Source of the DNA: Bartonella sp. AU55XJBT
Lineage (GTDB): Bacteria > Pseudomonadota > Alphaproteobacteria > Rhizobiales > Rhizobiaceae
Direction: 5' to 3'
Length of the DNA stretch: 64,000 bases
NCBI RefSeq assembly: GCF_028618525.1
Contig: NZ_JAQITC010000004.1
Location: forward strand, 62,001-126,000
The notes beneath the pieces were generated by a model that did no database searches, was not told the origin of the DNA, and saw only the letters and a list, made by a program, of their open reading frames with translations. Both the position numbers and the translations under genes were made by a program. Shown here in pieces: positions 27,419 to 38,934 of the stretch. Position 1 is the stretch's first letter. Every line of letters starts with the position of its first letter.

Positions 27419-29943
27419 GTGAAAATAACAACGACAAAACAACAGGCAAGAAGACACTAACTCTCAAGCGGTCTGTCTTGGAAACGAGTACGGTCAAACA
27501 AAATTTTAGCCATGGTCGCACAAAAGCTGTCGTTGTCGAAACCAAACGACGTAAAATTACGCGACCTGATGAAAAAGCTGAGACCTTGCAGCCTATTACA
27601 AAACCGCATGTTGCACCCCAGCGCTCTAAACCGCGTTTTGAGGGAAAAAAACCTCAGGAATCTGTGTCCAAAAGCAATCTTTCATCGACTGAAATGGAAG
27701 CAAGACTTCGCGCATTAGAAGAAGCACATATCCAAGAAAGAATAACGAGAGAACAAGCTGAAAAAGAAGCAAGGCGTGCTAAAGAGCGTGAAGAAATTTT
27801 AAAACAAGAAATCAAAGAAAAAGAAATACTTCAAAAACAAGAAGAAGAATCGTCGTCGGTACAGATTCCACCTGTTTTTTCTGAACCTCCCCTTATCGAA
27901 AAGACAGATATTCCTCTTACGCCTAAAAACACAACTTTGATTGAAAAACGCAAAATAGATGAAAATAAAGAGGAAGAACGGCATAGCCGACGTGCTAATC
28001 CTGCTAAATCAGAAATACGTGCACCAAAAATTGTCAAAGGAGCTGATGAACGGCGCCGTGGAAAACTGACTCTTAATAGCGCATTGGACGAAGAAGGGAG
28101 TGCACGGGGGCGATCAATGGCTGCAATGCGACGCAGACAGGAAAAGTTTAAGCGTGCACAAAACCAAGAACCAAGAGAAAAAATTTCTCGCGAAGTGGTT
28201 CTTCCTGAAACGATTACCATTCAAGAGCTCGCACAACGTATGACTGAGCGTTCTGTTGATGTCATTAAATTTTTAATGAAACAAGGACAAATGATGAAAC
28301 CTGGCGATGTTATTGATGCAGATGTTGCTGAACTCATCGCTGTTGAATTTGGTCATACTGTTAAACGTGTTTTAGAATCTGACGTAGAGGAAGGTATCTT
28401 TAATATAACGGATAATCCTCAAAATATGCAGCCGCGTCCCCCTGTTGTAACCATTATGGGCCATGTTGACCACGGAAAAACTTCCCTTCTGGATGCAATT
28501 CGCAAAGCCAATGTTGTTTCTGGTGAAGCAGGTGGCATTACGCAACATATTGGGGCCTATCAAGTAGAACAAAACGGTCAAAAAATTACCTTTATTGATA
28601 CACCAGGGCATGCTGCATTTACTGCTATGCGTGCCCGTGGAGCTCGTGTTACCGATATTGCCGTTCTTGTTGTCGCCGCTGATGATAGTGTCATGCCGCA
28701 GACGATTGAATCAATTAATCATGCTAAAGCTGCTGGTGTCCCTATTATTGTTGCTATCAACAAAATTGATAAACCAGCTGCAAATGCACAAAAAGTGCGT
28801 ACAGAACTTTTACAACATGAAGTGTTTGTTGAAACGATGGGCGGTGAAACTTTGGACGTTGAAGTTTCCGCTAAAACTGGTCAAAATCTTGATAAACTTC
28901 TCGAAGCCATCCTCCTTCAGGCTGAAATGCTTGATCTAAAAGCAGATCCTCAACGAACTGCAGAGGGCGTTGTTATTGAAGCTAAACTCGATCGTGGACG
29001 CGGATCTGTTGCAACCGTTCTTGTTCAAAAAGGGACATTACATCCTTCTGATATTATTGTTGCCGGAAATGAATGGGGGCGGGTGCGTGCTTTGATTGAC
29101 GACCATGGTCGCCATGTTAAAGAAGCCGTTCCCTCCACACCAATTGAAATTTTAGGCATGCAAGGAACACCACAAGCCGGAGACCGTTTTGCTGTTGTCA
29201 CGCATGAAGCAAAAGCACGGGAAATTTCTGAATATCGTCAACGACTAGCACGTGACAAAGCTGTTGCTCGACAAACTGGTTCACGTGGTTCTCTTGAACA
29301 GATGATGACGAAATTGCAAACGGCTGGTGTTAAGGAGTTTTCCCTTATTATTAAAGGAGATGTGCAAGGATCCATTGAAGCAATCGCTTCAGCATTGGAA
29401 AAACTAGGAAATGATGAGGTTCGTGCGCGTGTTGTACATTCTGGTGCTGGAGGAATTACCGAAAGTGATATTTCTCTTGCGGAAGCTTCTAACTCAGCTG
29501 TGATTGGTTTTAATGTTCGAGCCAATAAACAGGCGCGTGATTTTGCTAAAACACAAGGGATTGAAATTCGTTATTATAACATCATTTATGATCTTGTTGA
29601 TGATATCAAAGCGGCCATGTCTGGTCTCCTCTCACCAGAACAGCGTGAAACATTCCTTGGTAATGCTGAAATTTTAGAAGTCTTTAACATTACAAAAATC
29701 GGAAAAGTCGCTGGATGTCGTGTTACAGAAGGTAAAATAGAACGAGGAGCCGGTGTTCGCCTTATCCGCGATAATATCGTTATTCACGAAGGAAAACTGA
29801 AAACACTCAAACGCTTTAAGGATGAAGTCAATGAAGTGCAAAGTGGTCAAGAATGTGGAATAGCCTTTGAAAATTATGAAGATATGCGCGCAGGAGACAT
29901 CATTGAGACCTTCCGTATCGAACATATTAATCGCACATTATAA
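27415..29943 (+). CDS. infB: Translation initiation factor IF-2
   Basis: GTPase that delivers initiator tRNA to the 30S subunit and promotes subunit joining. The 842-residue protein has a highly charged, partly coiled-coil N-terminal region (1-260, with long E/K/R stretches), the IF2_N domain ([16 protein letters not shown] near 262), and the G domain with [16 protein letters not shown] (G1, near 351), DTPGHAAF (G3) and NKIDK (G4). Domains II-IV follow to the end. The ATG overlaps the ylxR stop by 4 bases. A long hairpin separates it from rbfA. Confidence 0.97.
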   Translation: MSENNNDKTTGKKTLTLKRSVLETSTVKQNFSHGRTKAVVVETKRRKITRPDEKAETLQPITKPHVAPQRSKPRFEGKKPQESVSKSNLSSTEMEARLRALEEAHIQERITREQAEKEARRAKEREEILKQEIKEKEILQKQEEESSSVQIPPVFSEPPLIEKTDIPLTPKNTTLIEKRKIDENKEEERHSRRANPAKSEIRAPKIVKGADERRRGKLTLNSALDEEGSARGRSMAAMRRRQEKFKRAQNQEPREKISREVVLPETITIQELAQRMTERSVDVIKFLMKQGQMMKPGDVIDADVAELIAVEFGHTVKRVLESDVEEGIFNITDNPQNMQPRPPVVTIMGHVDHGKTSLLDAIRKANVVSGEAGGITQHIGAYQVEQNGQKITFIDTPGHAAFTAMRARGARVTDIAVLVVAADDSVMPQTIESINHAKAAGVPIIVAINKIDKPAANAQKVRTELLQHEVFVETMGGETLDVEVSAKTGQNLDKLLEAILLQAEMLDLKADPQRTAEGVVIEAKLDRGRGSVATVLVQKGTLHPSDIIVAGNEWGRVRALIDDHGRHVKEAVPSTPIEILGMQGTPQAGDRFAVVTHEAKAREISEYRQRLARDKAVARQTGSRGSLEQMMTKLQTAGVKEFSLIIKGDVQGSIEAIASALEKLGNDEVRARVVHSGAGGITESDISLAEASNSAVIGFNVRANKQARDFAKTQGIEIRYYNIIYDLVDDIKAAMSGLLSPEQRETFLGNAEILEVFNITKIGKVAGCRVTEGKIERGAGVRLIRDNIVIHEGKLKTLKRFKDEVNEVQSGQECGIAFENYEDMRAGDIIETFRIEHINRTL

Positions 29944-29948
29944 AATGA

Positions 29949-29991
29949 TCCAATAACTTTACTCTGTTTTAAAATGAGAAAAGTTATTGGA
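29949..29991 (+). promoter_or_regulatory. Long intercistronic hairpin between infB and rbfA
   Basis: Twelve perfect pairs join 29949-29960 (TCCAATAACTTT) to 29980-29991 (AAAGTTATTGGA). Inside the loop, CTC (29962-29964) can pair with GAG (29976-29978). No T tract follows, so it is not a standard terminator. It starts 5 bases after the infB stop and may protect the infB mRNA end, be an RNase III site, or set the ratio of infB to rbfA. Confidence 0.6.
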
Positions 29992-30067
29992 ATTCTATAC
30001 ACAATGTCTCTTTTTTCCTTATCTGGATGGTCAAAAAAAGAGGTCTTGGAGCAAGGATAAAACTTTG

Positions 30068-30472
30068 ATGAAAAATGCAGGGCCATCACAACGGCAACTT
30101 AGAGTAGCAGAGCAAGTCCGTCATGCGGTAGCGCATATACTACAACGTGATATTTTGCTTGATGATGTTTTGAAGGGTGTTGTTATTTCTATCTCTGAAG
30201 TGCGTATGTCTCCAGATTTAAAAATTGCTACTTGCTTTGTATCACCTCTCAGTAAGCTTAAAAATGCTTCCCATACAGATGTCGTTGATACCCTCAATAA
30301 ACATAGCCGTTTTCTCCGTAGAGAAATCAGTCATGCATTGAGACAAATGAAATATATGCCAGAACTGCGTTTCCGACTTGATAATAGTTTTGATAATTTT
30401 TCAAAAATTGATGCTCTCCTTCGCTCGCCTGAGGTTGCGCGCGATCTTCATCGTGATAAAGATGAGGATTAA
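30068..30472 (+). CDS. rbfA: Ribosome-binding factor A
   Basis: Small KH-like protein that binds 16S rRNA during late 30S maturation and cold adaptation. The ATG at 30068 ([20 protein letters not shown]) gives 134 residues; the upstream open frame has no family similarity. Recognisable are [20 protein letters not shown] near 43-62 and [19 protein letters not shown] near 101-119, the conserved RbfA ends. It ends 4 bases before truB, continuing the operon. Confidence 0.93.
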   Translation: MKNAGPSQRQLRVAEQVRHAVAHILQRDILLDDVLKGVVISISEVRMSPDLKIATCFVSPLSKLKNASHTDVVDTLNKHSRFLRREISHALRQMKYMPELRFRLDNSFDNFSKIDALLRSPEVARDLHRDKDED

Positions 30473-30476
30473 AGAG

Positions 30477-31439
30477 ATGACACGGCAACGCAAAAAAAAA
30501 GGGCGTCCTGTTTCTGGCTGGGTTATACTTGATAAACCAAAAGGAATGAAATCAACAGAAGCTGTCTCACAAATCAAATGGCTCTTTCATGCGCAAAAAG
30601 CAGGACATGCGGGTACACTTGATCCTCTTGCTTCTGGTCTTCTCCCCATTGCCTTGGGCGAAGCAACCAAAACTGTTCCTTACGTGATGCAAGGCAAAAA
30701 AACTTACCGTTTTCATATTGCTTGGGGGCAAGAGCGATCAACAGATGATCTAGAGGGAAAAATAACAAAAACATCTCTCAAACGTCCAACACAAGAAGAA
30801 ATACTTGCTCTTCTTCCTCAATATACAGGTGTTATTTTGCAAATACCTCCACAATTTTCAGCAATCAAAATTGCTGGGAATCGCGCCTATGACCTAGCGC
30901 GAGAAGGAGAAGTCGTTGAAATTGCGCCCCGTGAAGTGGAAATAGAAACTTTCGAGTTCATAGAAATGCCGTCAAAAGAGTCCTCTGTCTTTGAAATAAC
31001 CTGCGGAAAAGGAACTTATGTGCGCTCACTAGCACGCGATATGGGACGTGATCTGGGTTGCTATGGGCATATCGCTGATTTAAGGCGTATTGCCGTCGCA
31101 CCTTTTGATGAAGAAGATCTCATTACATGGGATGAACTAAAAGCAGCAATATCGCTCAATAAAAACACCACAGATGTAAATGAGAGTTCTTTTGAAAAAG
31201 GCTTCTCTGCACTCGATGAGCTGTTAATTGAAACGGGAGCTGCATTAGATTGTCTCCCTCATTATTCGCTTACGGAAACCCAAGCGCAGAGAGTTATGAG
31301 GGGGCATTCTATTTCTTTATGTGCTGATAAAACACTTCTTGATGAAGAGGAGGTTTGTCTCCTCTATAGGAAACAACTTCTTGCTATTGGTATTCTCGGA
31401 AAAGGTCTATTTAAACCAAAGCGGATTTTCACAATTTAA
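30477..31439 (+). CDS. truB: tRNA pseudouridine(55) synthase
   Basis: Makes pseudouridine 55 in the T loop of tRNAs. The start is the ATG at 30477 ([20 protein letters not shown]), 320 residues; earlier in-frame starts lie inside rbfA. The catalytic aspartate is in the signature [20 protein letters not shown] near 41-60; [22 protein letters not shown] near 119 and [12 protein letters not shown] near 180 are other conserved blocks. In many bacteria rpsO and pnp follow directly; here a reverse-strand exporter gene intervenes. Confidence 0.95.
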   Translation: MTRQRKKKGRPVSGWVILDKPKGMKSTEAVSQIKWLFHAQKAGHAGTLDPLASGLLPIALGEATKTVPYVMQGKKTYRFHIAWGQERSTDDLEGKITKTSLKRPTQEEILALLPQYTGVILQIPPQFSAIKIAGNRAYDLAREGEVVEIAPREVEIETFEFIEMPSKESSVFEITCGKGTYVRSLARDMGRDLGCYGHIADLRRIAVAPFDEEDLITWDELKAAISLNKNTTDVNESSFEKGFSALDELLIETGAALDCLPHYSLTETQAQRVMRGHSISLCADKTLLDEEEVCLLYRKQLLAIGILGKGLFKPKRIFTI

Positions 31440-31896
31440 GTGTTTCTTTCTTATAACCGTCTCTTGTTGAAAGATATTATTCCCTATAAGATTAAGAAAA
31501 ATATGTTGCTTTTCATTTCTCTACACTCACCTCATTCATATCAAAATGTAAAGATAGTTCTACAAGCCAACACCATCATACACTCTGCCATCCCCTAATT
31601 TTAAAACCCTCATATTATAGAAACTTCTAAGAGGCTTTTTATTCCTTTTCAATCGTTTTTACCCACACATTAGCCACCGTTTGTACATACAAGAAAATGA
31701 TTTTATTGATTCAATATACATAAGATCAATAGATTTAAAATGAGAGAAGTTTAAAGATTTTTGGAACCATCACTAAAAAAATGATAAAATACCATTATAA
31801 ATAAATACACCAATCATTAAAATACTCATTTTTTGTGCTTATGCTAACCAATTGATCTAAAGAATATAACAACCATATTAAAAAACTGTTCTAATC
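31440..31896. other. Convergent intergenic region with no recognisable gene
   Basis: This 457-base AT-rich gap separates the ends of truB (plus) and the exporter gene (minus). I see no RNA gene or clean terminator. On the minus strand, the frame ending at 31563 reads VLKLGDGRVYDGVGL before a stop, which looks protein-like, but it is too short to assign. The region may mark the joint where the exporter gene was placed between truB and rpsO. Confidence 0.4.
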
Positions 31897-33525
31897 TTAA
31901 GGAAGATGATCAGAAGGAACTTTTAAAAGCATCTCATTGACTTGGGGTATTGTCTGTCGTTCAATCATGCGGTGCACTCTTATACCGTTAGGAGCGCAAT
32001 TTAAATGACGCAAAAGCTTATTAACTTCAGCATCCGCTTTTGTACGACGATGATTATGGCGTAAATAATCTACCCATGTTGGCATATGATAAGCCTCTGT
32101 CCAATATTCAGGTCTTTCAAGATCTCGTAAAAGAACCCATTGGCGCGCACCATCACGTAAACGAATATGGCGTCGACGCGTCATCACTTTGAGAAACTCT
32201 TCCAGATCATTTTCATGAATTTGATAATCGATCATTATCATGATCGGACCACTTCTTGCTTTTAGGTCGAGTAAGAGTTCTGGCTCTCTAAAATGATCAA
32301 GAGGATTCAAATCTATTTGAGGAATTTCTTGAATTCTAAATTTCACCCCCGCAAGAGCTCCAACAATCAAGAATAGAGAACAAATACTCAAAGCAATTGT
32401 TGGAGAATAACCATCAGCTAAAATTCCCCAGATTGCACTACCAATAGCCATCCCCCCATAAGATGCGGTTTGATAAAGTGCTAAAGAACGTGCAACAACC
32501 CAGCGTGGTGTAGAGAGTTGTACAGATGTATTAAACAATGATAATGCCAAAACCCAACTTAGTCCTGCAGGAAATAAAGCAATATGGCTTATAATCATTG
32601 AACGGCTTATTCCCAATAAAAAGCAAGAAAAAGCAAAACCAATAAATGCACTTGCAATAATTGTTTCTGAACGAAAATGATGCCGTACAAATGCATTAAT
32701 AATCCCTGCTGTCATGGCCCCTAATCCAAAACAACCAAGCAATGTCCCATAAAGAAGGGCACTTCCTCCAAGAACTTTATGCGCAACAATTGGCAAAAGA
32801 GCTAAAATTGAAATCGCCCCTATACCAAAAAGGAACGCTCGGACCATAATACTCAGGAGATTAGGCGACATCGCAACGTAACGCAAACCATCTGAAACAG
32901 CCCCTAACAGTCTTTCTCTTGGCAATGGGTTGTTTTCATCATTCGACTTCCAGAAAAATAATGCACCAATAAGAGGGATATAGCTTATAGCATTAAACAA
33001 AAAAGCAGCAGCAGCCCCCAAAGTTGCAATGATGGCTCCTCCAATAGCAGGACCAACACTCCGCATCAAATTAAAACCGACACTATTCAAACTAACAGCA
33101 GCAGGAATATTTTCCCTGCTCACAATATCTCCTATCGTTGCTTGCCAAGAAGGATTATAAAAGGCTGTGCCACATCCAATCAAAAACGTGAAACATAATA
33201 AAAGCCAAGGTGTTAAAAATCCCATATAGGCTAAAATAGATAAACTCATGGATATAACCATCATCATAATCTGTGCGCACAGCATAATTTGACGCCGATT
33301 AAAATTGTCCGCTAACGCCCCTGCCATCAAAGAAAACATAACAAGTGGTAATGTTGTCGCACTCTGAACCAACCCAACCATGGAATGCGAAGAACTAATT
33401 AACGCCATTAACCACCCTGCTCCAACAGCCTGTATCAGCCCCCCTAAATTAGAAATAAGCGTAGATGACCATAAATTTCGAAATACCGAATTACGAAAAA
33501 GTTTTAATGTTGAAATGCTCTGCAT
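31897..33525 (-). CDS. MFS exporter of the EntS-like (MFS_3) type
   Basis: Inner-membrane major-facilitator protein of 542 residues. About eleven to twelve hydrophobic segments fill residues 15-400, starting LFRNSVFRNLWSSTLISNLG, the opening typical of the MFS_3/DUF894 group that includes the enterobactin exporter EntS; the loop ADNFNRRQIMLCAQ near 72 is the MFS motif A region. The last 130 residues are soluble and basic (MTRRRHIRLRDGARQWVLLR), as in the long rhizobial members. The substrate cannot be told. It is on the opposite strand to the truB-rpsO-pnp set it interrupts. Confidence 0.88.
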   Translation of the reverse strand: MQSISTLKLFRNSVFRNLWSSTLISNLGGLIQAVGAGWLMALISSSHSMVGLVQSATTLPLVMFSLMAGALADNFNRRQIMLCAQIMMMVISMSLSILAYMGFLTPWLLLCFTFLIGCGTAFYNPSWQATIGDIVSRENIPAAVSLNSVGFNLMRSVGPAIGGAIIATLGAAAAFLFNAISYIPLIGALFFWKSNDENNPLPRERLLGAVSDGLRYVAMSPNLLSIMVRAFLFGIGAISILALLPIVAHKVLGGSALLYGTLLGCFGLGAMTAGIINAFVRHHFRSETIIASAFIGFAFSCFLLGISRSMIISHIALFPAGLSWVLALSLFNTSVQLSTPRWVVARSLALYQTASYGGMAIGSAIWGILADGYSPTIALSICSLFLIVGALAGVKFRIQEIPQIDLNPLDHFREPELLLDLKARSGPIMIMIDYQIHENDLEEFLKVMTRRRHIRLRDGARQWVLLRDLERPEYWTEAYHMPTWVDYLRHNHRRTKADAEVNKLLRHLNCAPNGIRVHRMIERQTIPQVNEMLLKVPSDHLP

Positions 33526-33719
33526 CTTTTCCCTCCAAATCGGTATTTATCACTTTTGTTACCACACACACGCTCATAATCTTTGTATCAAAAGGATGCA
33601 TAAATCTTTAAAAAACTTCTCATAAAACCCTATTTAAATCAATATTTCAAAACAAAAGCCTTTATTTAAAGAAAGACTTCAAAATGCTGTAAAGGACTAG
33701 TATTTTAACCTTCTTTCCT

Positions 33720-33839
33720 ATATAAGAGCGAGAATAGGTGAGAGTCTTTGACTCTTCTTATTTCCTCGCAGACCCTGGCTGAACGACATCTCGGCTATGG
33801 GTGACTTTATGTTTCTTCGTTTTTTGAAAGGATGATACG
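33720..33839 (+). promoter_or_regulatory. Structured leader of rpsO
   Basis: In the 314-base gap before rpsO, the last 120 bases can fold. AGAGTC (33741-33746) and GACTCT (33750-33755) form a 6-pair stem with a 3-base loop, and GCTGA (33778-33782) pairs with TCGGC (33791-33795) inside an outer CCC/GGG (33773-33775, 33799-33801). S15 controls its own mRNA through the leader in other bacteria, so autoregulation here is a reasonable inference. A ribosome site, GAAAGGATG, lies just before the rpsO ATG. The part before 33720 shows only AT-rich sequence that must hold the two divergent promoters. Confidence 0.45.
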
Positions 33840-34109
33840 ATGTCGATTACAGCTGAACGTAAACAAGCTCTTGTTGCAGAATACGCAAATAAAGTTGGTG
33901 ATACAGGATCACCAGAAGTACAGATTGCTGTACTTTCTGAACGTATTTCTAATTTAACAAACCACTTTAAATCTCACAAAAAAGATAACCATTCTCGTCG
34001 TGGTCTCTTAAAGATGGTGTCTCAACGCCGGCGCCTTCTTGATTATCTTAAAGGAGTTGACCAAAATCGTTATCAGACACTTATCAAGAAGTTAGGTTTG
34101 CGTCGCTAA
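33840..34109 (+). CDS. rpsO: 30S ribosomal protein S15
   Basis: Primary 16S rRNA-binding protein of the small-subunit platform. The 89-residue length, the start [20 protein letters not shown] and the signature [32 protein letters not shown] (in two overlapping parts near residues 40-70) are diagnostic. It is followed at once by a strong terminator and then pnp; a truB-rpsO-pnp order is ancestral. Confidence 0.98.
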   Translation: MSITAERKQALVAEYANKVGDTGSPEVQIAVLSERISNLTNHFKSHKKDNHSRRGLLKMVSQRRRLLDYLKGVDQNRYQTLIKKLGLRR

Positions 34110-34118
34110 AAGAAAAGT

Positions 34119-34147
34119 GGGGTGGTGTAAAAAGCCACCCATTTTTT
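34119..34147 (+). terminator. Rho-independent terminator after rpsO
   Basis: GGGTGG (34120-34125) pairs with CCACCC (34135-34140) around a 9-base loop, followed by ATTTTTT (34141-34147). It starts 10 bases after the rpsO stop, so rpsO is mainly a single-gene transcript and pnp needs its own promoter or read-through. Between 34148 and 34358 I see nothing definite. Confidence 0.85.
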
Positions 34148-34358
34148 CAACATGTTGCTTTTCGTTAAAAATTTAAAAACTGACAAGTTATTATGGGATA
34201 GCACTGCTTATCATTTCGCATTTAAGGCGATTTATCTCTCTCTTCTCGCAACAAAGATGGAAGTAGCTTGTTGGTCTACCCCAGAGCTTAAAAATATGCT
34301 ACGCAAAACCAGAATGTGAGCAATCAAAGATTTAAACACTGGTCATTAAGGATAAAAA

Positions 34359-36536
34359 ATGTTCAAAACGCACAAGATAGAAATTGAATGGGCCGGGCGT
34401 CCGCTCACCCTTGAAACAGGGAAAATAGCACGTCAAGCTGATGGTGCCGTGATTGCTACCTATGGTGAAACGATTGTCTTAGCAACCGTTGTATCGGCAA
34501 AAAGCCCAAAACCAGACCAGGACTTTTTTCCACTCACCGTTAATTATCAAGAAAAATCCTATGCTGTTGGTCGAATACCTGGGGGCTATTTAAAACGTGA
34601 AAATCGGCCAAGTGAAAATGAAACTTTGGTTTCACGCTTAATTGATCGTCCAATTCGTCCTCTCTTCGTTGAGGGTTATAAAAATGATACACAAGTCATT
34701 GTTTCCGTTATACAGCATGATCTTGAAAATAATCCCGATATTCTTGCGATGATTGCCTCCTCTGCCGCTTTGACCCTGTCAGGGGTTCCTTTCATGGGAC
34801 CTATAGCAGGTGCCCGCGTTGGCTATTGTAATGGACAATATGTTCTCAATCCTCATATTGATGAAATGCCTGAATCAAAACTTGATCTTGTGGTTGCTGG
34901 AACAGAAAGTGCTGTCTTGATGGTCGAATCAGAAGCACAAGAATTACCAGAAGATATTATGTTAGGTGCTGTGATGTTCGGTCACAAAGGCCTTCAACCT
35001 GTCATTGATGCCATTATCAAGCTTGCTGAAGTTGCTGCAAAAGATCCTCGTGATTTTGTTCCTGAAGATCTTTCTGACCTTGAAAAAGCAATGCAAGAAA
35101 TGGCCGAACAGGGTATACGAAAGGCCTACACAATTACTGACAAGCAAGAACGTTATGCCGCAATTGATGCCCTAAAAACAGAAATCATCCATAAATTTAT
35201 GCCAGAAACAGAAGATGACTGTCAATTTAGTACAGATCAAATTGCAACCGTCTTTAAACAGTTGCAAGCAAAAATTGTTCGCGGAAACATTCTTGATACA
35301 GAAAGGCGTATTGATGGACGCAATCTTTCTACTGTGCGCCCTATCCAATCAGAAGTGAGTATTTTGCCCCGCACACATGGATCAGCACTCTTTACCCGTG
35401 GAGAAACACAAGCGATTGTCGTTGCAACATTGGGGACTGGTGAAGATGAACAATATGTTGATGCCTTAACGGGGATGTACAAGGAAACGTTCCTTCTTCA
35501 TTACAATTTTCCACCATTTTCAGTAGGAGAAACAGGACGCCTTGGTTCTCCTGGTCGTCGTGAAATTGGACATGGAAAATTAGCATGGCGAGCAATTCAC
35601 CCCATGTTGCCAACGAAAGAATCTTTTCCTTATACCATTCGTGCTGTCTCAGAAATTACTGAATCTAACGGTTCTTCTTCTATGGCAACGGTTTGTGGAA
35701 CATCGCTTGCTCTTATGGATGCTGGTGTTCCGCTCGCGCGCCCCGTTGCAGGTATTGCTATGGGATTGATTAAAGAAGGAGAACGCTTTGCTGTTCTGTC
35801 TGATATCTTAGGGGATGAAGATCATCTTGGAGATATGGATTTTAAAGTTGCAGGAACAGAAAATGGTATTACTGCTTTGCAAATGGATATCAAAATTGAC
35901 GGTATTACCGAAGAGATTATGAAAATCGCACTTGAACAAGCTAAAGATGGCCGAATCCATATCCTTCATGAAATGAGCAAAGCTTTAACCAGTGCACGCG
36001 CTGAACTCAGCGAATTTTCGCCACGTATTGAAGTTATGAATATTGCTGTTGATAAAATTCGCGATGTGATCGGCTCTGGTGGTAAAGTTATTCGAGAAAT
36101 TGTGGAACAAACTGGAGCAAAAATTAATATTGAAGATGATGGTACCATTAAAATTGCTTCTGCTGATGCTAAAACCATTGAAGCAGCAAAACGCTGGATC
36201 CATTCTATTGTCGATGAGCCTGAAGTTGGTGCTATCTACCAGGGAACAGTTGTAAAAACTGCAGACTTTGGTGCGTTTATAAACTTCTTTGGTTCTCGTG
36301 ATGGACTTGTTCATATCTCTCAACTTGCATCAGAACGCGTCACCAAAACAACGGATATTGTTAAGGAAGGTGATAAAGTTTGGGTTAAACTCATGGGCTT
36401 TGATGAGCGTGGAAAAGTTCGGTTATCCATGAAGGTCGTTGATCAAGAAACCGGAAAGGAAATTACCGATGATCAATCGGTGAAAGAAGAAAAACAACCT
36501 GAAAATAAACGCCGCCGGAAGAAAAAAGAAGAGTAA
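34359..36536 (+). CDS. pnp: Polyribonucleotide nucleotidyltransferase (PNPase)
   Basis: Phosphorolytic 3'-5' exoribonuclease of mRNA decay. The 725-residue protein has the two RNase PH domains (about 10-145 and 320-550, the second with the conserved [20 protein letters not shown]), a helical linker between them, the KH domain ([20 protein letters not shown] near 568-587) and the S1 domain ([18 protein letters not shown] near 627). The tail is short and basic ([10 protein letters not shown]). Its own terminator follows. Normal in length. Confidence 0.97.
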   Translation: MFKTHKIEIEWAGRPLTLETGKIARQADGAVIATYGETIVLATVVSAKSPKPDQDFFPLTVNYQEKSYAVGRIPGGYLKRENRPSENETLVSRLIDRPIRPLFVEGYKNDTQVIVSVIQHDLENNPDILAMIASSAALTLSGVPFMGPIAGARVGYCNGQYVLNPHIDEMPESKLDLVVAGTESAVLMVESEAQELPEDIMLGAVMFGHKGLQPVIDAIIKLAEVAAKDPRDFVPEDLSDLEKAMQEMAEQGIRKAYTITDKQERYAAIDALKTEIIHKFMPETEDDCQFSTDQIATVFKQLQAKIVRGNILDTERRIDGRNLSTVRPIQSEVSILPRTHGSALFTRGETQAIVVATLGTGEDEQYVDALTGMYKETFLLHYNFPPFSVGETGRLGSPGRREIGHGKLAWRAIHPMLPTKESFPYTIRAVSEITESNGSSSMATVCGTSLALMDAGVPLARPVAGIAMGLIKEGERFAVLSDILGDEDHLGDMDFKVAGTENGITALQMDIKIDGITEEIMKIALEQAKDGRIHILHEMSKALTSARAELSEFSPRIEVMNIAVDKIRDVIGSGGKVIREIVEQTGAKINIEDDGTIKIASADAKTIEAAKRWIHSIVDEPEVGAIYQGTVVKTADFGAFINFFGSRDGLVHISQLASERVTKTTDIVKEGDKVWVKLMGFDERGKVRLSMKVVDQETGKEITDDQSVKEEKQPENKRRRKKKEE

Positions 36537-36560
36537 TCTTTTCTTCTTATCGTAATCATG

Positions 36561-36592
36561 AAATGCCATCCCAACATTGGAGTGGCATTTTT
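36561..36592 (+). terminator. Rho-independent terminator after pnp
   Basis: AAATGCCA (36561-36568) and TGGCATTT (36583-36590) form an 8-pair stem, the 14-base loop can partly close further, and TTTTT runs over 36588-36592. It ends pnp and also lies over the first in-frame start (TTG 36577) of the next gene, arguing for that gene's later start. Confidence 0.8.
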
Positions 36593-36609
36593 CTTTGAAA
36601 GAACCACAT

Positions 36610-37605
36610 GTGTTATCATTTTTACCTTTTGAAAATCATGCAATCCCTTATCCAAATCCAAACCAATGCTGGCTAAGTTTCGGTTTAACCGGAACCCCCT
36701 CTGCAGAATGGGTACAAAATTTAAAAGTTATCACGCCTTGGCGACCAGATTTTTTAAAATTTGTCGATGCTCAATTTCACTGCTCTCCTCAAATAGACAA
36801 AACTCTCATCTATGATGGTGCACTTTTGCACCTGAGCAAATATCGTGGTTTTAACCAAAATTATTTTCTTGATTTATTAGAATGCGTTAAACCCAGTGGA
36901 TGGATTGTAATCAGTGGGAATAAAACGGCTGGTGCTGCTTCAATGATGAAATGGGTCAAAAAAATTGTTCCTATCACCAATAAACTATCTAAAAATCATG
37001 GTCTTGTATTTTGGCTTCAAGTTCCTCAACAAATAGAGAGACAAAATATTGCACAATTGCGCTCACCACCGCTTTTTTTTGATAAATTTCAAACCACCTC
37101 TGGTATGTTCTCACATGGTCGTATTGATCTAGGATCTGCTGCCCTTGCTTCTTATCTGCCCAAAGTTATTTCTGGAAAAACGGCTGATTTTGGAGCTGGC
37201 TGGGGCTATCTTTCTCACGTTGCACTTGAAAGCAATGTAAAACTTACAACTCTTGATCTTTATGAAGCAGACTACAACGCTTTGAAAGCAGCACAACAAC
37301 ACCTTAACCTCACAACAGCCCCTTTTCCAATTCATTTTTATTGGCACGACCTTGTGCATGAGCCTGTCACAAATCTGTATGACACAATCATTTCAAATCC
37401 ACCGTTTCACACACAACAAACGACAGATGTCTCCTTAGGAAAACATTTTATTATAAATGCTGCAAAATGCCTAAGGCCAAGTGGCAGTCTGCTTCTTGTT
37501 GCAAACCGCCACCTTCCTTATGAAACATTGTTAAAAGATATTTTCCGCACAGTGTTGATCCATGAACAAGCTCATGGTTTCAAAATTATCGAAGCACGAA
37601 AATAA
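36610..37605 (+). CDS. RsmC-like class I SAM-dependent methyltransferase
   Basis: Probable rRNA guanine-N2 methyltransferase. I use the GTG at 36610 (VLSFLPFENHAIPYPN, 331 residues) because the only earlier start, TTG at 36577, lies inside the pnp terminator; the true start is uncertain. The protein has the two-part build of RsmC/RlmG: a divergent N-terminal half (to about 160) and a C-terminal MTS domain with the SAM loop TADFGAGWGYLSHVALE near 195 and the catalytic NPPFH motif near 268. Which rRNA base it modifies cannot be told. Confidence 0.82.
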   Translation: MLSFLPFENHAIPYPNPNQCWLSFGLTGTPSAEWVQNLKVITPWRPDFLKFVDAQFHCSPQIDKTLIYDGALLHLSKYRGFNQNYFLDLLECVKPSGWIVISGNKTAGAASMMKWVKKIVPITNKLSKNHGLVFWLQVPQQIERQNIAQLRSPPLFFDKFQTTSGMFSHGRIDLGSAALASYLPKVISGKTADFGAGWGYLSHVALESNVKLTTLDLYEADYNALKAAQQHLNLTTAPFPIHFYWHDLVHEPVTNLYDTIISNPPFHTQQTTDVSLGKHFIINAAKCLRPSGSLLLVANRHLPYETLLKDIFRTVLIHEQAHGFKIIEARK

Positions 37606-37623
37606 ACAAAACAAGCAATACCT

Positions 37624-38934
37624 CTAAAGAATAAAACGGGAAAGATCGATATCAGCAGCAAGCTCGCCAATAGATTGTCTCACATAAGCAGCATCAATTT
37701 TAAACGATGTTCCAGCTTTATCCGGCGCTGTAAAAGAAATCTCATCCAAAACGCGCTCCATAACGGTTTGCAAACGACGTGCCCCTATATTTTCAATCCT
37801 TGCATTTAAATCTACAGCAATATCAGCTAAAGCATCAATCGCGTCATCGGTTATTTCCAAATGAACCTCTTCCGTTGCCATAAGAGCAATATATTGTTTA
37901 ATCAAACTCGCTTCTGGTTCTGTTAGAATACGTCGTAAATCTTCCCTTGTTAAAGGGTTAAGCTCCACACGGATAGGCAAACGCCCTTGAAGTTCCGGTA
38001 ATAAATCAGATGGCTTGGAAACATGAAATGCACCAGAGGCAATAAAGAGAATATGATCTGTCTTGATTTGCCCATATTTTGTAGCAATTGTTGTTCCTTC
38101 CACCAAAGGCAAAAGATCACGTTGGACACCCTCACGCGAAACCGCAGCACTGGCTCCGCCATCCCTCGTCGCGATTTTATCAATCTCGTCGATAAAAACA
38201 ATACCGTCATTTTCAGCAACACGAAGTGCTTCTTGAATAATTTGTTCCTGATCAAGGAGTTTTTCAGATTCATCATCAATGAGTGGTTTAAAAGCATCCC
38301 TTACTGTCGTTTTACGGACTTTTGTACGACTGCCCATTTTGCCCAAAATATCGGATAAATTCATAATCCCCATTTGCGCCCCAGGCATACCAGGAATATC
38401 AAAGGTTGAAGCACTATTGCTATTATTATCAGCGACTTCAATTTCAATCTCTTTCTCATCTAATTCACCTTCACGCAATTTTTTGCGAAAACTATCACGG
38501 GTAGCCGGACTTGCTGTTTTACCAACAAGGGCATCTAAAACGCGCTCTTCAGCATTCACGTGAGCCTTTTCTTTTATTTCATCGCGTTTCTTTTCACGCA
38601 CAAGAGAAATGGCAATCTCAACAAGGTCTCGAATAATTTGCTCAACATCACGACCCACATAACCAACTTCAGTAAATTTAGTCGCTTCTACTTTCACGAA
38701 GGGCGCTCCAGAAAGTTTTGCTAATCGACGTGCGATCCCTGTCTTACCAACACCTGTTGGTCCTATCATTAAAATATTTTTTGGCATCACTTCTTCACGC
38801 ATCGGCTCATCAAGCTGTTGTCTACGCCACCGATTACGCAGTGCAATAGCTACAGAACGTTTGGCATCATTTTGGCCAATAATAAAACGATCAAGTTCAG
38901 AAACAGTCTCACGAGGGGAAAATACAACACACAT
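37624..38934 (-). CDS. hslU: ATP-dependent protease ATPase subunit HslU
   Basis: AAA+ unfoldase that feeds substrates to HslV. The 436-residue protein begins [20 protein letters not shown], with Walker A as [15 protein letters not shown] near 59-73, the pore loop [15 protein letters not shown] near 84-98, Walker [12 protein letters not shown] near 245, and the C-terminal tail (SRFIL) that docks into HslV. The ATG directly follows the hslV stop. No damage. Confidence 0.97.
   Translation of the reverse strand: MCVVFSPRETVSELDRFIIGQNDAKRSVAIALRNRWRRQQLDEPMREEVMPKNILMIGPTGVGKTGIARRLAKLSGAPFVKVEATKFTEVGYVGRDVEQIIRDLVEIAISLVREKKRDEIKEKAHVNAEERVLDALVGKTASPATRDSFRKKLREGELDEKEIEIEVADNNSNSASTFDIPGMPGAQMGIMNLSDILGKMGSRTKVRKTTVRDAFKPLIDDESEKLLDQEQIIQEALRVAENDGIVFIDEIDKIATRDGGASAAVSREGVQRDLLPLVEGTTIATKYGQIKTDHILFIASGAFHVSKPSDLLPELQGRLPIRVELNPLTREDLRRILTEPEASLIKQYIALMATEEVHLEITDDAIDALADIAVDLNARIENIGARRLQTVMERVLDEISFTAPDKAGTSFKIDAAYVRQSIGELAADIDLSRFIL

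Noticed and set aside
31548..31614. Short minus-strand peptide VLKLGDGRVYDGVGL as a gene relic
   Set aside because: Only about 15 meaningful codons, no family match that I can name, and it could be chance.
36577..36609. TTG start for the methyltransferase gene after pnp
   Set aside because: It lies inside the pnp terminator stem-loop; the GTG at 36610 is more plausible.
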